A stretch of DNA of 64,000 bases from Shewanella avicenniae (GTDB lineage Bacteria > Pseudomonadota > Gammaproteobacteria > Enterobacterales > Shewanellaceae), in contig NZ_CP071503.1 of the NCBI RefSeq assembly GCF_017354945.1, positions 1,736,001 to 1,800,000 on the forward strand. The letters run 5' to 3'. The position numbers were made by a program, and so were the translations under genes. Positions 53,900 to 61,887 of the stretch are shown piece by piece. The notes below the pieces were generated by a model. That model was given only the letters and a program-made list of their open reading frames with translations. It did no database searches and was not told the DNA's origin. Within the stretch, counting starts at the first letter, position 1, and each line of letters begins with the position of its first letter.

Positions 53900-54355
53900 A
53901 TGGACTTTTGCACTAAACGCGAAGCACTTCAATTTGATGTTGAAGTGAACGGGCTTACATCTGAAACGACGGAGTTATCATCTGTTCTACTTCGTCAAAA
54001 TTTAGACCTGCATGTGGAATTTCCCGATTTAGTAACTTTGGGTCATCCGGTGTCAATGTGGGCAACATGTAAAAACGCGGTTGAAGTTAATCCAGTTACT
54101 ATCGAAATGGGGGTGTATTTTCAGATCGTTTCTGAGTATGAGTCGAGTCAGAAATTTGATGTTGACGGTGGCTATTCTCGCGTTGAATTAATCGAGAAAT
54201 TAAAAAGCGGCAAATCACTTGGCGTTCAAATGCCAACTGATATTTTGTTGTATCAGTTCTTGTTTGGTAAACGCAGTGTTAAAGCAAAGATTAAGGCAGT
54301 CAATAAGCCTAGAATTTTGCTGGATGTAACGTTGACCCCTGTCCCTGTTTATTAG
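53900..54355 (+). CDS. Hypothetical element protein
   Basis: 151-residue soluble protein with no membrane segment or signal. Strand-rich: LDLHVEFPDLVTLGHPVSMWATC, TIEMGVYFQIVSEY, then LLYQFLFGKRSVKAKIKAV. A family is not apparent. The start ATG 53900 has AAGGAAGGAG, a very good ribosome site; an earlier in-frame ATG (53816) lacks one. It lies between RepL-like and relaxase genes and is on the same strand, with 56 bp to the relaxase, so probably part of a mobilization/replication operon. Confidence 0.62.
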   Translation: MDFCTKREALQFDVEVNGLTSETTELSSVLLRQNLDLHVEFPDLVTLGHPVSMWATCKNAVEVNPVTIEMGVYFQIVSEYESSQKFDVDGGYSRVELIEKLKSGKSLGVQMPTDILLYQFLFGKRSVKAKIKAVNKPRILLDVTLTPVPVY

Positions 54356-54366
54356 CCACATCTTTC

Positions 54367-54379
54367 AGTGTGTTTTAAC
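54367..54379 (+). other. Candidate oriT nick region
   Basis: AGTGTGTTTTAAC lies 32 bp before the relaxase start. It resembles the MobV nick region of pMV158 (TAGTGTG/TTATAC), where the relaxase cuts between G and T and oriT is just upstream of the mob gene. The long palindromes of pMV158 are not obvious here; only an ATTAG...CTAAT pair flanks it. Confidence 0.4.
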
Positions 54380-54411
54380 TAATTGAGTTTACTTACTGTC
54401 GGAGATAAATC

Positions 54412-55251
54412 ATGAAACAAGATTTTGCTATTTTTCGCATCGGTAAACTCAAATCTAAAGCTGAAATCTCGGCAATGTCTGCCCACTGGCGTCGGACGAA
54501 ACCGACGCCAAATGTCGACCCAACTAAAACGAAGTTCAATCGTGTACTGATGGGGGCGGCAGACCCCTATAAGGCATTTTGTGAAGGCGTTACGCAGCGA
54601 GGTATTACCAAGTTTCGTAAAAATGGCGTTTTTGCTTTAGAAGCTGTGCTGGCATTTTCGCCTAGCTTTATTATTGACGAATCAGGTAAGTATTTACCTG
54701 ATGCGAAAGATAAGCTTACTCAGTGGATCAAATTATCGAAAGATTGGTTACAAGAGGAATTTGGCGAACGGGTGTTATCTGCATACCTACATGCTGATGA
54801 GCGAAATTTTCACATCCACTGTTGCATTCACGTATTTGAACTCAAGCAACGCCGTAACGGTGCGGTATGGGGCTTAAATGCGAGGGCTATAACGGGCGGA
54901 GCTGATAAGCTCCGTCGTCTACAAGACAGCTATTCGTCGAAAATGAACTGCCTAGGGTTAAAACGTGGCATTCGTGGTTCTAAAGCAACTCACTCAACAG
55001 TATCGCAGTTTTATAACGCTATAAACGAAGCGAAGGACGTAGCACAGTCATTAGGCCTTAATCCGCCGACAGATAGCCCTACAGCGTTTTCTCCTTGGTT
55101 AAAAAATGTTGAAAAGGTCATCACTGCGCTACAGAAACAACAACAGGTCGAGAAGACAAAGTTGTTAGATCTTATTCAGGAACTCAGAGACACAAACCAA
55201 CGTTTAAACTATCAACTTCAATCTGGCACTCCAAGGCGTGGCATACGATAG
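54412..55251 (+). CDS. MobV/Pre-type plasmid mobilization relaxase
   Basis: 279-residue Mob_Pre family protein. Starts with FAIFRIGKLKSKAEISAMSAHWRRT, then NVDPTKTKFN, a family pattern. HADERNFHIHC (residues 127-137) is the metal-binding HxDE-x3-HxH motif. It nicks oriT to start conjugal transfer of a single strand. The C-terminal ~40 residues are a coiled-coil-like helix; the protein is shorter than pMV158 MobM (~490 residues), so it is close to a minimal relaxase domain. GGAG precedes the ATG. Confidence 0.82.
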   Translation: MKQDFAIFRIGKLKSKAEISAMSAHWRRTKPTPNVDPTKTKFNRVLMGAADPYKAFCEGVTQRGITKFRKNGVFALEAVLAFSPSFIIDESGKYLPDAKDKLTQWIKLSKDWLQEEFGERVLSAYLHADERNFHIHCCIHVFELKQRRNGAVWGLNARAITGGADKLRRLQDSYSSKMNCLGLKRGIRGSKATHSTVSQFYNAINEAKDVAQSLGLNPPTDSPTAFSPWLKNVEKVITALQKQQQVEKTKLLDLIQELRDTNQRLNYQLQSGTPRRGIR

Positions 55252-55791
55252 AACTGAAATGTGTACACAACGAACGTAACAATTAGCGGTAGCTCAATTG
55301 TGTAGTGAGTACGCAAGTACCATCGTTATAAGATTTGTCGCTAGTGAGTTACTATCCGTTTGGGCTAGGGCTCTTCACTCTGTGATTGATTGTAAAATGC
55401 ACAGGAGTTTACCGCCAGCACTCATGCAGAACTTTGACTGGAACACTTCCACGAAAGATGCTGTCCATACTTGGAAAGTACGGTTCTATCATTGTCGATT
55501 CTTCGATTTTCCCATATCCTCTTCCCATCAAGTTTTTGACCAATTCACTTAGTGCTAATTTGTTTAGATTTAAGGTCAAATTTCAATCAAAAAAACAGGC
55601 TTCGCTATCTGACTTCAACGGTAAATACCATTTTATAGGCTCGCAAGTGAAGACCTGATACTGGCTTTAAAATTGCGTACTCCTGTCGTTTCAATAAGAC
55701 GATTTAGAAAATGGATCGAACAGGAATAGCGCGTTTGTAGTCAAAGTGAATAGCTCACAAACAACAATGAATTAAGAAGTTAAGGATCTCT
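55252..55791. other. Non-coding stretch between relaxase and mod genes
   Basis: 540 bp with no gene I can support. A minus-strand frame of 39 codons at 55409-55528 and overlapping plus-strand frames lack ribosome sites. The composition changes from the AT-rich left half toward the restriction module here, so this may be the joint between two ancestral segments, and it probably includes the mod promoter. Confidence 0.45.
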
Positions 55792-57753
55792 ATGCCAACG
55801 TTGGATTTTAAAGGTAAACAGTTTGTTTATTCACACCACTTGAGTGTGCCGTTTCGTGAACTAAAAGTGGTTGCAGATAAATCGTTACCGCAGGAAGGCA
55901 AGGCGGCATCATTGGATGACAACCTCATCATTCATGGCGACAACCTTGAAGCCCTCAAGGCGTTACTGCCTACCCATGCGGGTAAAGTAGACTGCATTTT
56001 TATCGACCCGCCGTACAACACAGGCAATGAGGGGTGGTGTTATAACGACAATGTACGCTCACCATTGATGCAGGAGTGGTTGAAACAGTCTGCCAATCCA
56101 GTTGACAAAGATGATTTGGAACGTCATGACAAGTGGTTATGCATGATGTGGCCTCGCTTAACGTTGTTAAAAGAACTGTTATCCGAAACAGGAACCATTT
56201 TTGTTTGTATAAATGACGTTGAGCAGCATTCACTAAAAATGTTACTTGATGAGATCTTTGGTGACGAAAATTTTTTAGCGACACTTGTTTGGGAAAAGGG
56301 AAAAAAAGGGGATTCCACGTTTTTCTCTAATACGCACGAATACATTCATGTATACAGCAAAAACAAAGAGACAGTTAAGTCAATGGATATCAAGTGGCGA
56401 TCAGCCAAAGAAGGTATCGAGGAAGTTTTGAGTTTTTACCAAAGTCTCAGGAAGAAGCATAATAATAATCACGACTTAATTCGAGAGGATATGCAGGAAT
56501 GGTTCAGAAAATTACCGAATGATGCTCCTGAGAAGAAAATGAAGCACTATTGCCACTCTGATGACAGAGGACTTTATTTTCCTGATAATTTTGCCGGTCC
56601 AGATGATGGCAGAAAAAACCGACCTAGATATGACATTCTTCATCCTGAAACCGGTGAACCTTGCTCGAAGCCTTCTACAGGATGGAGATGGGATGAGTCT
56701 ACAACTAAAAGAGCTTTAGAAGCGAATCCGCCATTAATTCATTTTGGTAAAGATCATACAACAATACCAAACCGTAAAACATATCTTAAAAAAACTGGAG
56801 GCGAAGCTTTCAATACGGTGTTTTATAAGGATGGCAGGTCTGCGACACTTCAGGTTGAGCAACTCGTTGGTGAGGGTGTTTTTCCCTATCCAAAAGATGT
56901 TGATATTGCAGCTGCTTTAATAGACTTATGCTCCCATGAATCAGCAACAATATTGGACTCCTTCGCGGGAAGTGGAACTACATTGCATGCAGTTTTGAAA
57001 CTTAATAACTCTGACGCCGGTAAAAGGAAATTTATCGGAATTCAATTGCCTGAAGAAGTACAGCCGGAAACGAAAGCCGCCGAAGCAGGGTATAATGACG
57101 TTATTGACATTACTCTAACAAGGGTAAGCAAAGTAATAACCGGTTATGTGTCGGAAAAAAACACTAAAGAAGAACTGTATGTAAAAAATATTAATTGGTC
57201 GGATTTTAAAAATTCAGAAAAAACAATTAATACTTTAAATGCTATAGAAGAAAGCACACAAGGGCAGTATCACTCATATCAACGTGTGATGAAGAATGGA
57301 GTACTTAGACTTTACGGTATTCGAAATGCAAATGAAAAGGTACTTGGCTTAGAAGGCTCCTATGCATTTTGCACATTGGGTGACCCTATAAGAATTGAAA
57401 GTTTGCTCACCGGCGAAGCAATGCCGTCATTCGACGCGCTTGCTCGTTATGTGTTTTATACCGCCACTGGGCAGTCGTTAGAAACGGTCGCTAAAGCCTC
57501 TGCCGATGGTTTTATCGGTGAAACAGACTTATTCCGTATCCATCTATTCTATCGTCCAGATAGTGAGTGGTTGCGGTCAAATGAAGCGGCATTAAACGCA
57601 GATAAAGTAGGGGCGATTGTTAAAAATAACACCACGAAAAAGCGCACGATTGTTTTTGCTGTGGCGAAATTTATGAGTCAGAAGGACTTAACTGAAAAAC
57701 GCATTGAGTTTTGCCAGTTGCCTTACGCTATCCATCGCATTATGGGGGCGTAA
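55792..57753 (+). CDS. Type III restriction-modification methyltransferase Mod
   Basis: 653-residue DNA adenine methyltransferase of the beta class. The catalytic motif FIDPPYNTG is near residue 80, with NLIIHGDNLEALKAL before it; the AdoMet motif LDSFAGSGTT lies near residue 390. In type III systems Mod also gives sequence recognition through a domain between these, here about residues 150-370. The middle third is much more AT-rich than the two ends. It begins after TTAAGGA and is followed one base later by the Res gene. Confidence 0.9.
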   Translation: MPTLDFKGKQFVYSHHLSVPFRELKVVADKSLPQEGKAASLDDNLIIHGDNLEALKALLPTHAGKVDCIFIDPPYNTGNEGWCYNDNVRSPLMQEWLKQSANPVDKDDLERHDKWLCMMWPRLTLLKELLSETGTIFVCINDVEQHSLKMLLDEIFGDENFLATLVWEKGKKGDSTFFSNTHEYIHVYSKNKETVKSMDIKWRSAKEGIEEVLSFYQSLRKKHNNNHDLIREDMQEWFRKLPNDAPEKKMKHYCHSDDRGLYFPDNFAGPDDGRKNRPRYDILHPETGEPCSKPSTGWRWDESTTKRALEANPPLIHFGKDHTTIPNRKTYLKKTGGEAFNTVFYKDGRSATLQVEQLVGEGVFPYPKDVDIAAALIDLCSHESATILDSFAGSGTTLHAVLKLNNSDAGKRKFIGIQLPEEVQPETKAAEAGYNDVIDITLTRVSKVITGYVSEKNTKEELYVKNINWSDFKNSEKTINTLNAIEESTQGQYHSYQRVMKNGVLRLYGIRNANEKVLGLEGSYAFCTLGDPIRIESLLTGEAMPSFDALARYVFYTATGQSLETVAKASADGFIGETDLFRIHLFYRPDSEWLRSNEAALNADKVGAIVKNNTTKKRTIVFAVAKFMSQKDLTEKRIEFCQLPYAIHRIMGA

Positions 57754-57754
57754 T

Positions 57755-60409
57755 ATGGAGTTAAAAGACTACCAAAATGGTGTTTTGGATAAGCTAGATT
57801 ATTACTTAAAAAAGCTAGCCGACACCAAGGAAGAGGCGGAAGACTTTGTTGCTTTTCAGAAAATGAAAGGCAAAGAGGCGCGCTTAACCGATTACGCCAA
57901 AGACACGTGGGAAGCTTTGGTACAGGAGCGCCGTATTGACCTACTTAAAGACAAAAGTGGTCACTTGGTGCCAGCGCCTTATGTCACAAGATTTGACGGC
58001 TTAGATAGACCAATTCCGAATATGTGTTTAAAGCTACCTACAGGCGGCGGTAAAACCTTACTTGGTGTGGCAGCTATTGAACGAGTGCAAACAGATCTTT
58101 TTGCGCAACAGACAGGGATGGTTCTGTGGGTTGTGCCTTCTGACACCATTTACAAACAGACATGGAAGCAGTTGGCCAATCGTGAGCATCCATATCGGCA
58201 AATGCTAGAGCGCGCTTCGGGTGGGCGTGTAAAAATGCTCGAAAAGAACGATGCATTTACCAAGCGGGATACCGATGAAAACCTGTGCGTTATGTTATTG
58301 ATGCTGCAATCTAGTGCGCGTCAATCCAAAGAAACGCTGCGTATGTTCCGTGATAGCGGACGATTTACCACTTTCTTCCCGATTGAAGATGACACCACAG
58401 CCAACGAGGCGCTTTTGAGCCGTATTCGTAATTTAGATTGTAACGATCTTTCAGATTACGGTTGGCAAGAGGGTATAGCCCCTGGCTCTGTGTCAGTCAA
58501 ACAAAGCTTAGGCAACGTGTTACGCATGGTTCGCCCAGTCATTATTGTGGATGAAGGGCATAAAGCCTATAGCGAAACCGCAAGAGAAACTCTGTGTGGA
58601 TTTAACCCTAAGTTTATTCTTGAGCTTTCTGCCACGCCTAATGCTAACGGTAAGCATCACTCAAACGTGCTGGTGAATGTGTCAGGGCAAGCACTGAAAG
58701 ATGAACAAATGATTAAGTTGCCTATCAACCTAATCAACGAAGAAAAAAGTGAGTGGAAGCATACCTTGGCGCTTGCGCACGCAAAACTGGCAGAGCTTGA
58801 AAAGGATGCGGGGCAGCTACAAAACGAAACTGGTCGCTATATTCGCCCCATCATGCTAATCCGTGTTGAGCGTACTGGTAAAGATCAGCGTGATTCATCG
58901 TTTGTGCATGCGGAAGATGCCCGCGAGTATTTGATGGACAAACTCGGCGTAAATGAAAATGAAATTCGCCTGAAAACATCTGATAAAGATGAGTTAGGTG
59001 ATGATGATTTGCTTAGCGAAATGTGTCCCGTTAAATACATCATCACAAAGGATGCGCTACGTGAGGGGTGGGATTGTCCTTTCGCTTATATATTAACCGT
59101 GTTGTCAAAAATGACGGCAAAAACGGCAATCACCCAAATGATTGGTCGGGTATTACGCCAACCACATGCGCGATTGACGCAAAAACCAAGCTTAGATGAG
59201 TGTTATGTCTACACCTTTGATCAGGATGTGATGGAAGCGGTCGCCGGTGTTAAGCAAGGTTTAGAAGAAGAAGGGATGGGGGATGTGGCGAATCAGGTTA
59301 AAGCCTCAGAAGCCAATAAACCTGCCACTGTAGTAAGTAAAGAAACGTTACTGCGTAGAGAGCGTTTTCGTAGCTTACCGAAAATATTCTTGCCTCGGGT
59401 TTTACATCGTGATGCAGGCAACAAAGACGGCTACCGCTTGTTTGATTATGAACGGGATGTGCTCGGTGACTTAGATTGGGAATCGCTGTCTTATTTGAAT
59501 GCTGAGAACTTCCAGTTAGTAGACGACAAGTTAAAGCGCACGATTGCTCGTATCGACTACAAAATGTCAAAGGATAAGCAAGGCGAGTTGGACTTGGCCG
59601 ATCCGGTACACGAAAATGTCGAGTTTGACCCAAGTTTAGGCCTAGATATCTCGTTTATGGTAAGGCAACTCACTGATGTCATTCCAAACCCTTGGCAAGC
59701 CATGCGGGTGTTAACGCACACCTTAGACACCTTGCGTAGCAATGGGGTTACAGAGGAAGCGCTGTTTACTAATCGCCTAGAGCTGCTCAAAGAGATTAAG
59801 CGCGACATTAAACAACAGGTTGAGGAATTATCGGAGCAAATCTTCAAGTCTAAATTGGACAATGGTGATATATCACTGCGTCTACTCGCTTCAGATAATG
59901 AAAAGCTTAATTGGGAACTGGCGCAAACCCTAGAGGTAAATGTTAGTGAGCATGATCAGGTGCTTCGCCGCAAAGATGGATCTGAACTCGAAAAAAGCCT
60001 GTTCGAAAAGGTCTATCAAAATGGGTTGAACAATTTAGAGCGCGACACAGCTTGGTATCTAGATAAGCAAGAGTCTGTGTATTGGTGGCATCGTATTGCG
60101 GTAAACCAACGGGAGTACAGCCTACAAGGCTGGCAAAAGCAAAAGGTATACCCTGACTTGTTAGTTTGTGTGGAAGAACCTACTTTCGGTACTTATCGTT
60201 TTTCAGTGTTAGAAACGAAAGGCGAGCATTTGAAAGGAAATGATGACACTGAATACAAGCGTCGTTTGTTCGAATTGTTGACCGATCATATTAGGTCGGC
60301 AGTGGACGCTGGAGAAATGACGTTGGAAGCTGCCTCTGGTGGGATTTCATTTAGGATGCTAATGGAAAGTAGTTGGACACAGGAGATCGTGCCTGAGCTA
60401 ACCAAGTAA
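57755..60409 (+). CDS. Type III restriction enzyme Res subunit (helicase-nuclease)
   Basis: 884-residue superfamily 2 helicase/nuclease. Walker A LPTGGGKT is near residue 95, the DExx motif VDEGHKAY near 270, LSATPN next, and GREGWD-type DALREGWDCPFAYILT with MIGRVLRQPHA form motifs V-VI. The C-terminal nuclease has PDLLVCVEE and ETKG, a PD-(D/E)xK arrangement. It cleaves unmodified DNA together with Mod after ATP-driven communication. The first codon is ATG 57755, one base past the mod stop (extensions upstream overlap mod). A hairpin follows. Confidence 0.9.
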   Translation: MELKDYQNGVLDKLDYYLKKLADTKEEAEDFVAFQKMKGKEARLTDYAKDTWEALVQERRIDLLKDKSGHLVPAPYVTRFDGLDRPIPNMCLKLPTGGGKTLLGVAAIERVQTDLFAQQTGMVLWVVPSDTIYKQTWKQLANREHPYRQMLERASGGRVKMLEKNDAFTKRDTDENLCVMLLMLQSSARQSKETLRMFRDSGRFTTFFPIEDDTTANEALLSRIRNLDCNDLSDYGWQEGIAPGSVSVKQSLGNVLRMVRPVIIVDEGHKAYSETARETLCGFNPKFILELSATPNANGKHHSNVLVNVSGQALKDEQMIKLPINLINEEKSEWKHTLALAHAKLAELEKDAGQLQNETGRYIRPIMLIRVERTGKDQRDSSFVHAEDAREYLMDKLGVNENEIRLKTSDKDELGDDDLLSEMCPVKYIITKDALREGWDCPFAYILTVLSKMTAKTAITQMIGRVLRQPHARLTQKPSLDECYVYTFDQDVMEAVAGVKQGLEEEGMGDVANQVKASEANKPATVVSKETLLRRERFRSLPKIFLPRVLHRDAGNKDGYRLFDYERDVLGDLDWESLSYLNAENFQLVDDKLKRTIARIDYKMSKDKQGELDLADPVHENVEFDPSLGLDISFMVRQLTDVIPNPWQAMRVLTHTLDTLRSNGVTEEALFTNRLELLKEIKRDIKQQVEELSEQIFKSKLDNGDISLRLLASDNEKLNWELAQTLEVNVSEHDQVLRRKDGSELEKSLFEKVYQNGLNNLERDTAWYLDKQESVYWWHRIAVNQREYSLQGWQKQKVYPDLLVCVEEPTFGTYRFSVLETKGEHLKGNDDTEYKRRLFELLTDHIRSAVDAGEMTLEAASGGISFRMLMESSWTQEIVPELTK

Positions 60410-60418
60410 AGTAAGACG

Positions 60419-60460
60419 AAATGCATAGTCAGGTCAGTAAGACTGCTTGACTATGCATTT
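60419..60460 (+). terminator. Hairpin after res
   Basis: AAATGCATAGTCA and TGACTATGCATTT form a perfect 13-bp stem with a 16-base loop; only a short T tract follows. It separates res from the convergent nth. Confidence 0.65.
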
Positions 60461-60511
60461 ATCAAAAAATATCAAACATTCCCACTCCCCTAAGCGCCAA
60501 TTCTGCAACGT

Positions 60512-61171
60512 TTAAACCGTTTTCCCCTTAAACTCACAAAGATCATTGATTATGCATGAGCTACAGTCAGGTGTTCTAGCTTTACATACATAGCGTCCAT
60601 GAAGGATGAACCAATGGTGCAAATTGAACATGAACTCAGTCTTATTGGGTGTGTTTTTGATAATGGCCTGCTCGGTTTGTTCGACTGTTTTGCCTTTAGC
60701 GTAGCCAGTGCGGTTAGCAAGGCGCTGAATGTGAGTGTCCACCGCGATAAAATATCTACCATCATTATCTTTTAGCCAGCCAAACGCTGTGTTAAGCACC
60801 ACGTTAGCCGTTTTACGGCCGACACCAGGTAGGGACTCTAATGCTTCGCGATTCTTCGGTACTTGGCCATCGTATTTATCTAATAGGATTTGCGACAGCG
60901 CGACCACGTTTATCGCTTTGTTGTTATACAAGCCGATGGTTTTGATGTATTCCTTTAAGCCTTCAACACCAAGCGCCGCAATCGCCGCTGGAGTATTGGC
61001 AACGGGGAATAACTTATCAGTGGCGTTATTCACACTCACATCGGTTGCCTGTGCCGAGAGGGTCACTGCGACCAACAGTTCAAACGGACTGCTGTAGTTG
61101 AGTTCAGTTTTGGGATGAGGATTTTCAGTGCGGAGCCGCTCTAAAATTTGTCGACGTTTATCCTTATTCAA
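60512..61171 (-). CDS. nth: Endonuclease III, chimeric (native N-part, element-borne C-part)
   Basis: 219-residue base-excision repair glycosylase/AP lyase for oxidised pyrimidines. Helix-hairpin-helix LPGVGRKTANVVL holds catalytic Lys120; catalytic Asp145 is in AVDTHIQRL; the [4Fe-4S] cysteines are 196, 203, 206 and 212. Codons up to 132 are chromosomal and those after the GCCAGCCAAA core (60775-60784) come from the element. FGW is followed by LKDNDGRYFIAVD, seven residues more than the normal FGWPTIAVD that survives in the detached fragment at 50581. All catalytic residues remain, so it is probably active. Twenty bases after rsxE, keeping the rsx-nth operon. Confidence 0.92.
   Translation of the reverse strand: MNKDKRRQILERLRTENPHPKTELNYSSPFELLVAVTLSAQATDVSVNNATDKLFPVANTPAAIAALGVEGLKEYIKTIGLYNNKAINVVALSQILLDKYDGQVPKNREALESLPGVGRKTANVVLNTAFGWLKDNDGRYFIAVDTHIQRLANRTGYAKGKTVEQTEQAIIKNTPNKTEFMFNLHHWFILHGRYVCKARTPDCSSCIINDLCEFKGKTV
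60775..60784. repeat. Right attachment core (attR)
   Basis: Second copy of GCCAGCCAAA, encoding Phe-Gly-Trp of nth on the minus strand. Chromosomal nth lies to the right. On the element side ATCAT begins 14 bases from the core, mirroring the left arm. Confidence 0.8.
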
Positions 61172-61191
61172 TTCGCTTTCCGTCCATCGTG

Positions 61192-61887
61192 TTAACTCAC
61201 TTTAGTGACTCGTGCCCGCTCTACAGCTGGAGCAGTCGGTGCCGGTTGCTTGGCGGCTAACTTGCTATCAATCACGTTCTTTAACGCAATCAACAATCCC
61301 ATGCCTAAAAACGCGCCGGGTGGCAGCATCGCCAACAAAAATGAGGTATCGGTGTGCCAGAGCTCAATTCGCATACCCGCAGCCCACGGACCAAGCAACT
61401 GGTCAGCACCATCAAACAGCGTGCCCTGGCCTAATATTTCGCGCATTGCGCCGAGCACCAACAGCACAAGGGTAAAGCCTAAGCCCATCATAAAACCATC
61501 AAATGCGGCCTTCGCGACCGTGTTGCGAGAGGCAAAAGCTTCGGCACGACCGATAATGACGCAGTTGGTTACGATCAACGGCAAAAAGATCCCCAGCGAC
61601 AGATACAGCCCATAAGCATAAGCGTTGATAGTGAGCTGCACCACGGTCACCAGTGCGGCAATAATCATCACAAACACCGCAATACGGATCTCTTTCGGCA
61701 CAAATTCGCGGATTAACGACACGAGTACGTTGGAACCAATCAATACCGCCATGGTGGCTAGGCCTAAACCCAAGGCGTTGGTCACTGTAGCCGTCACTGC
61801 AAGCAGTGGACATAACCCCAACAATTGCACTAAGCCAGGGTTATTTCTCCATAACCCTTGTACGGCAATTTCGCGATATTGACTCAT
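61192..61887 (-). CDS. rsxE: Rnf/Rsx electron transport complex subunit E
   Basis: 231-residue six-helix inner-membrane subunit. [30 protein letters not shown] and [17 protein letters not shown] are RnfE/RsxE signatures. In the Rnf complex it helps carry electrons across the membrane coupled to ion flow; in E. coli the Rsx complex reduces SoxR. Start overlaps the rsxG stop by four bases (ATGA). Confidence 0.95.
   Translation of the reverse strand: MSQYREIAVQGLWRNNPGLVQLLGLCPLLAVTATVTNALGLGLATMAVLIGSNVLVSLIREFVPKEIRIAVFVMIIAALVTVVQLTINAYAYGLYLSLGIFLPLIVTNCVIIGRAEAFASRNTVAKAAFDGFMMGLGFTLVLLVLGAMREILGQGTLFDGADQLLGPWAAGMRIELWHTDTSFLLAMLPPGAFLGMGLLIALKNVIDSKLAAKQPAPTAPAVERARVTKVS

Larger units (their letters stand above)
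50826..60784. mobile_element. Integrative mobilizable element inserted in nth
   Basis: A segment of 9.95 kb delimited by identical GCCAGCCAAA at 50826-50835 and 60775-60784. It interrupts nth at the same codons on both sides. It carries a large serine recombinase just inside the left end, a RepL-like replication gene, a MobV-type relaxase, unknown small genes and a type III restriction-modification system, and ends in a substitute nth 3' end. The left half is markedly AT-rich relative to the chromosome. No conjugation (type IV secretion) or phage structural genes are present, so it would depend on a helper for transfer. Excision and transfer are inferred. Confidence 0.85.

Noticed and set aside
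53731-53913. 60-codon minus-strand frame between RepL-like and 53900 genes
   Set aside because: It overlaps the start and ribosome site of the plus-strand gene and has no ribosome site of its own.
55298-55658. Two overlapping plus-strand frames of 84 and 90 codons after the relaxase gene
   Set aside because: No ribosome sites and no protein-like features; I left the region as non-coding.
50826-60784. Prophage interpretation of the insert
   Set aside because: No capsid, portal, terminase, tail or lysis genes are present; relaxase and RepL-like genes fit a mobilizable element better.
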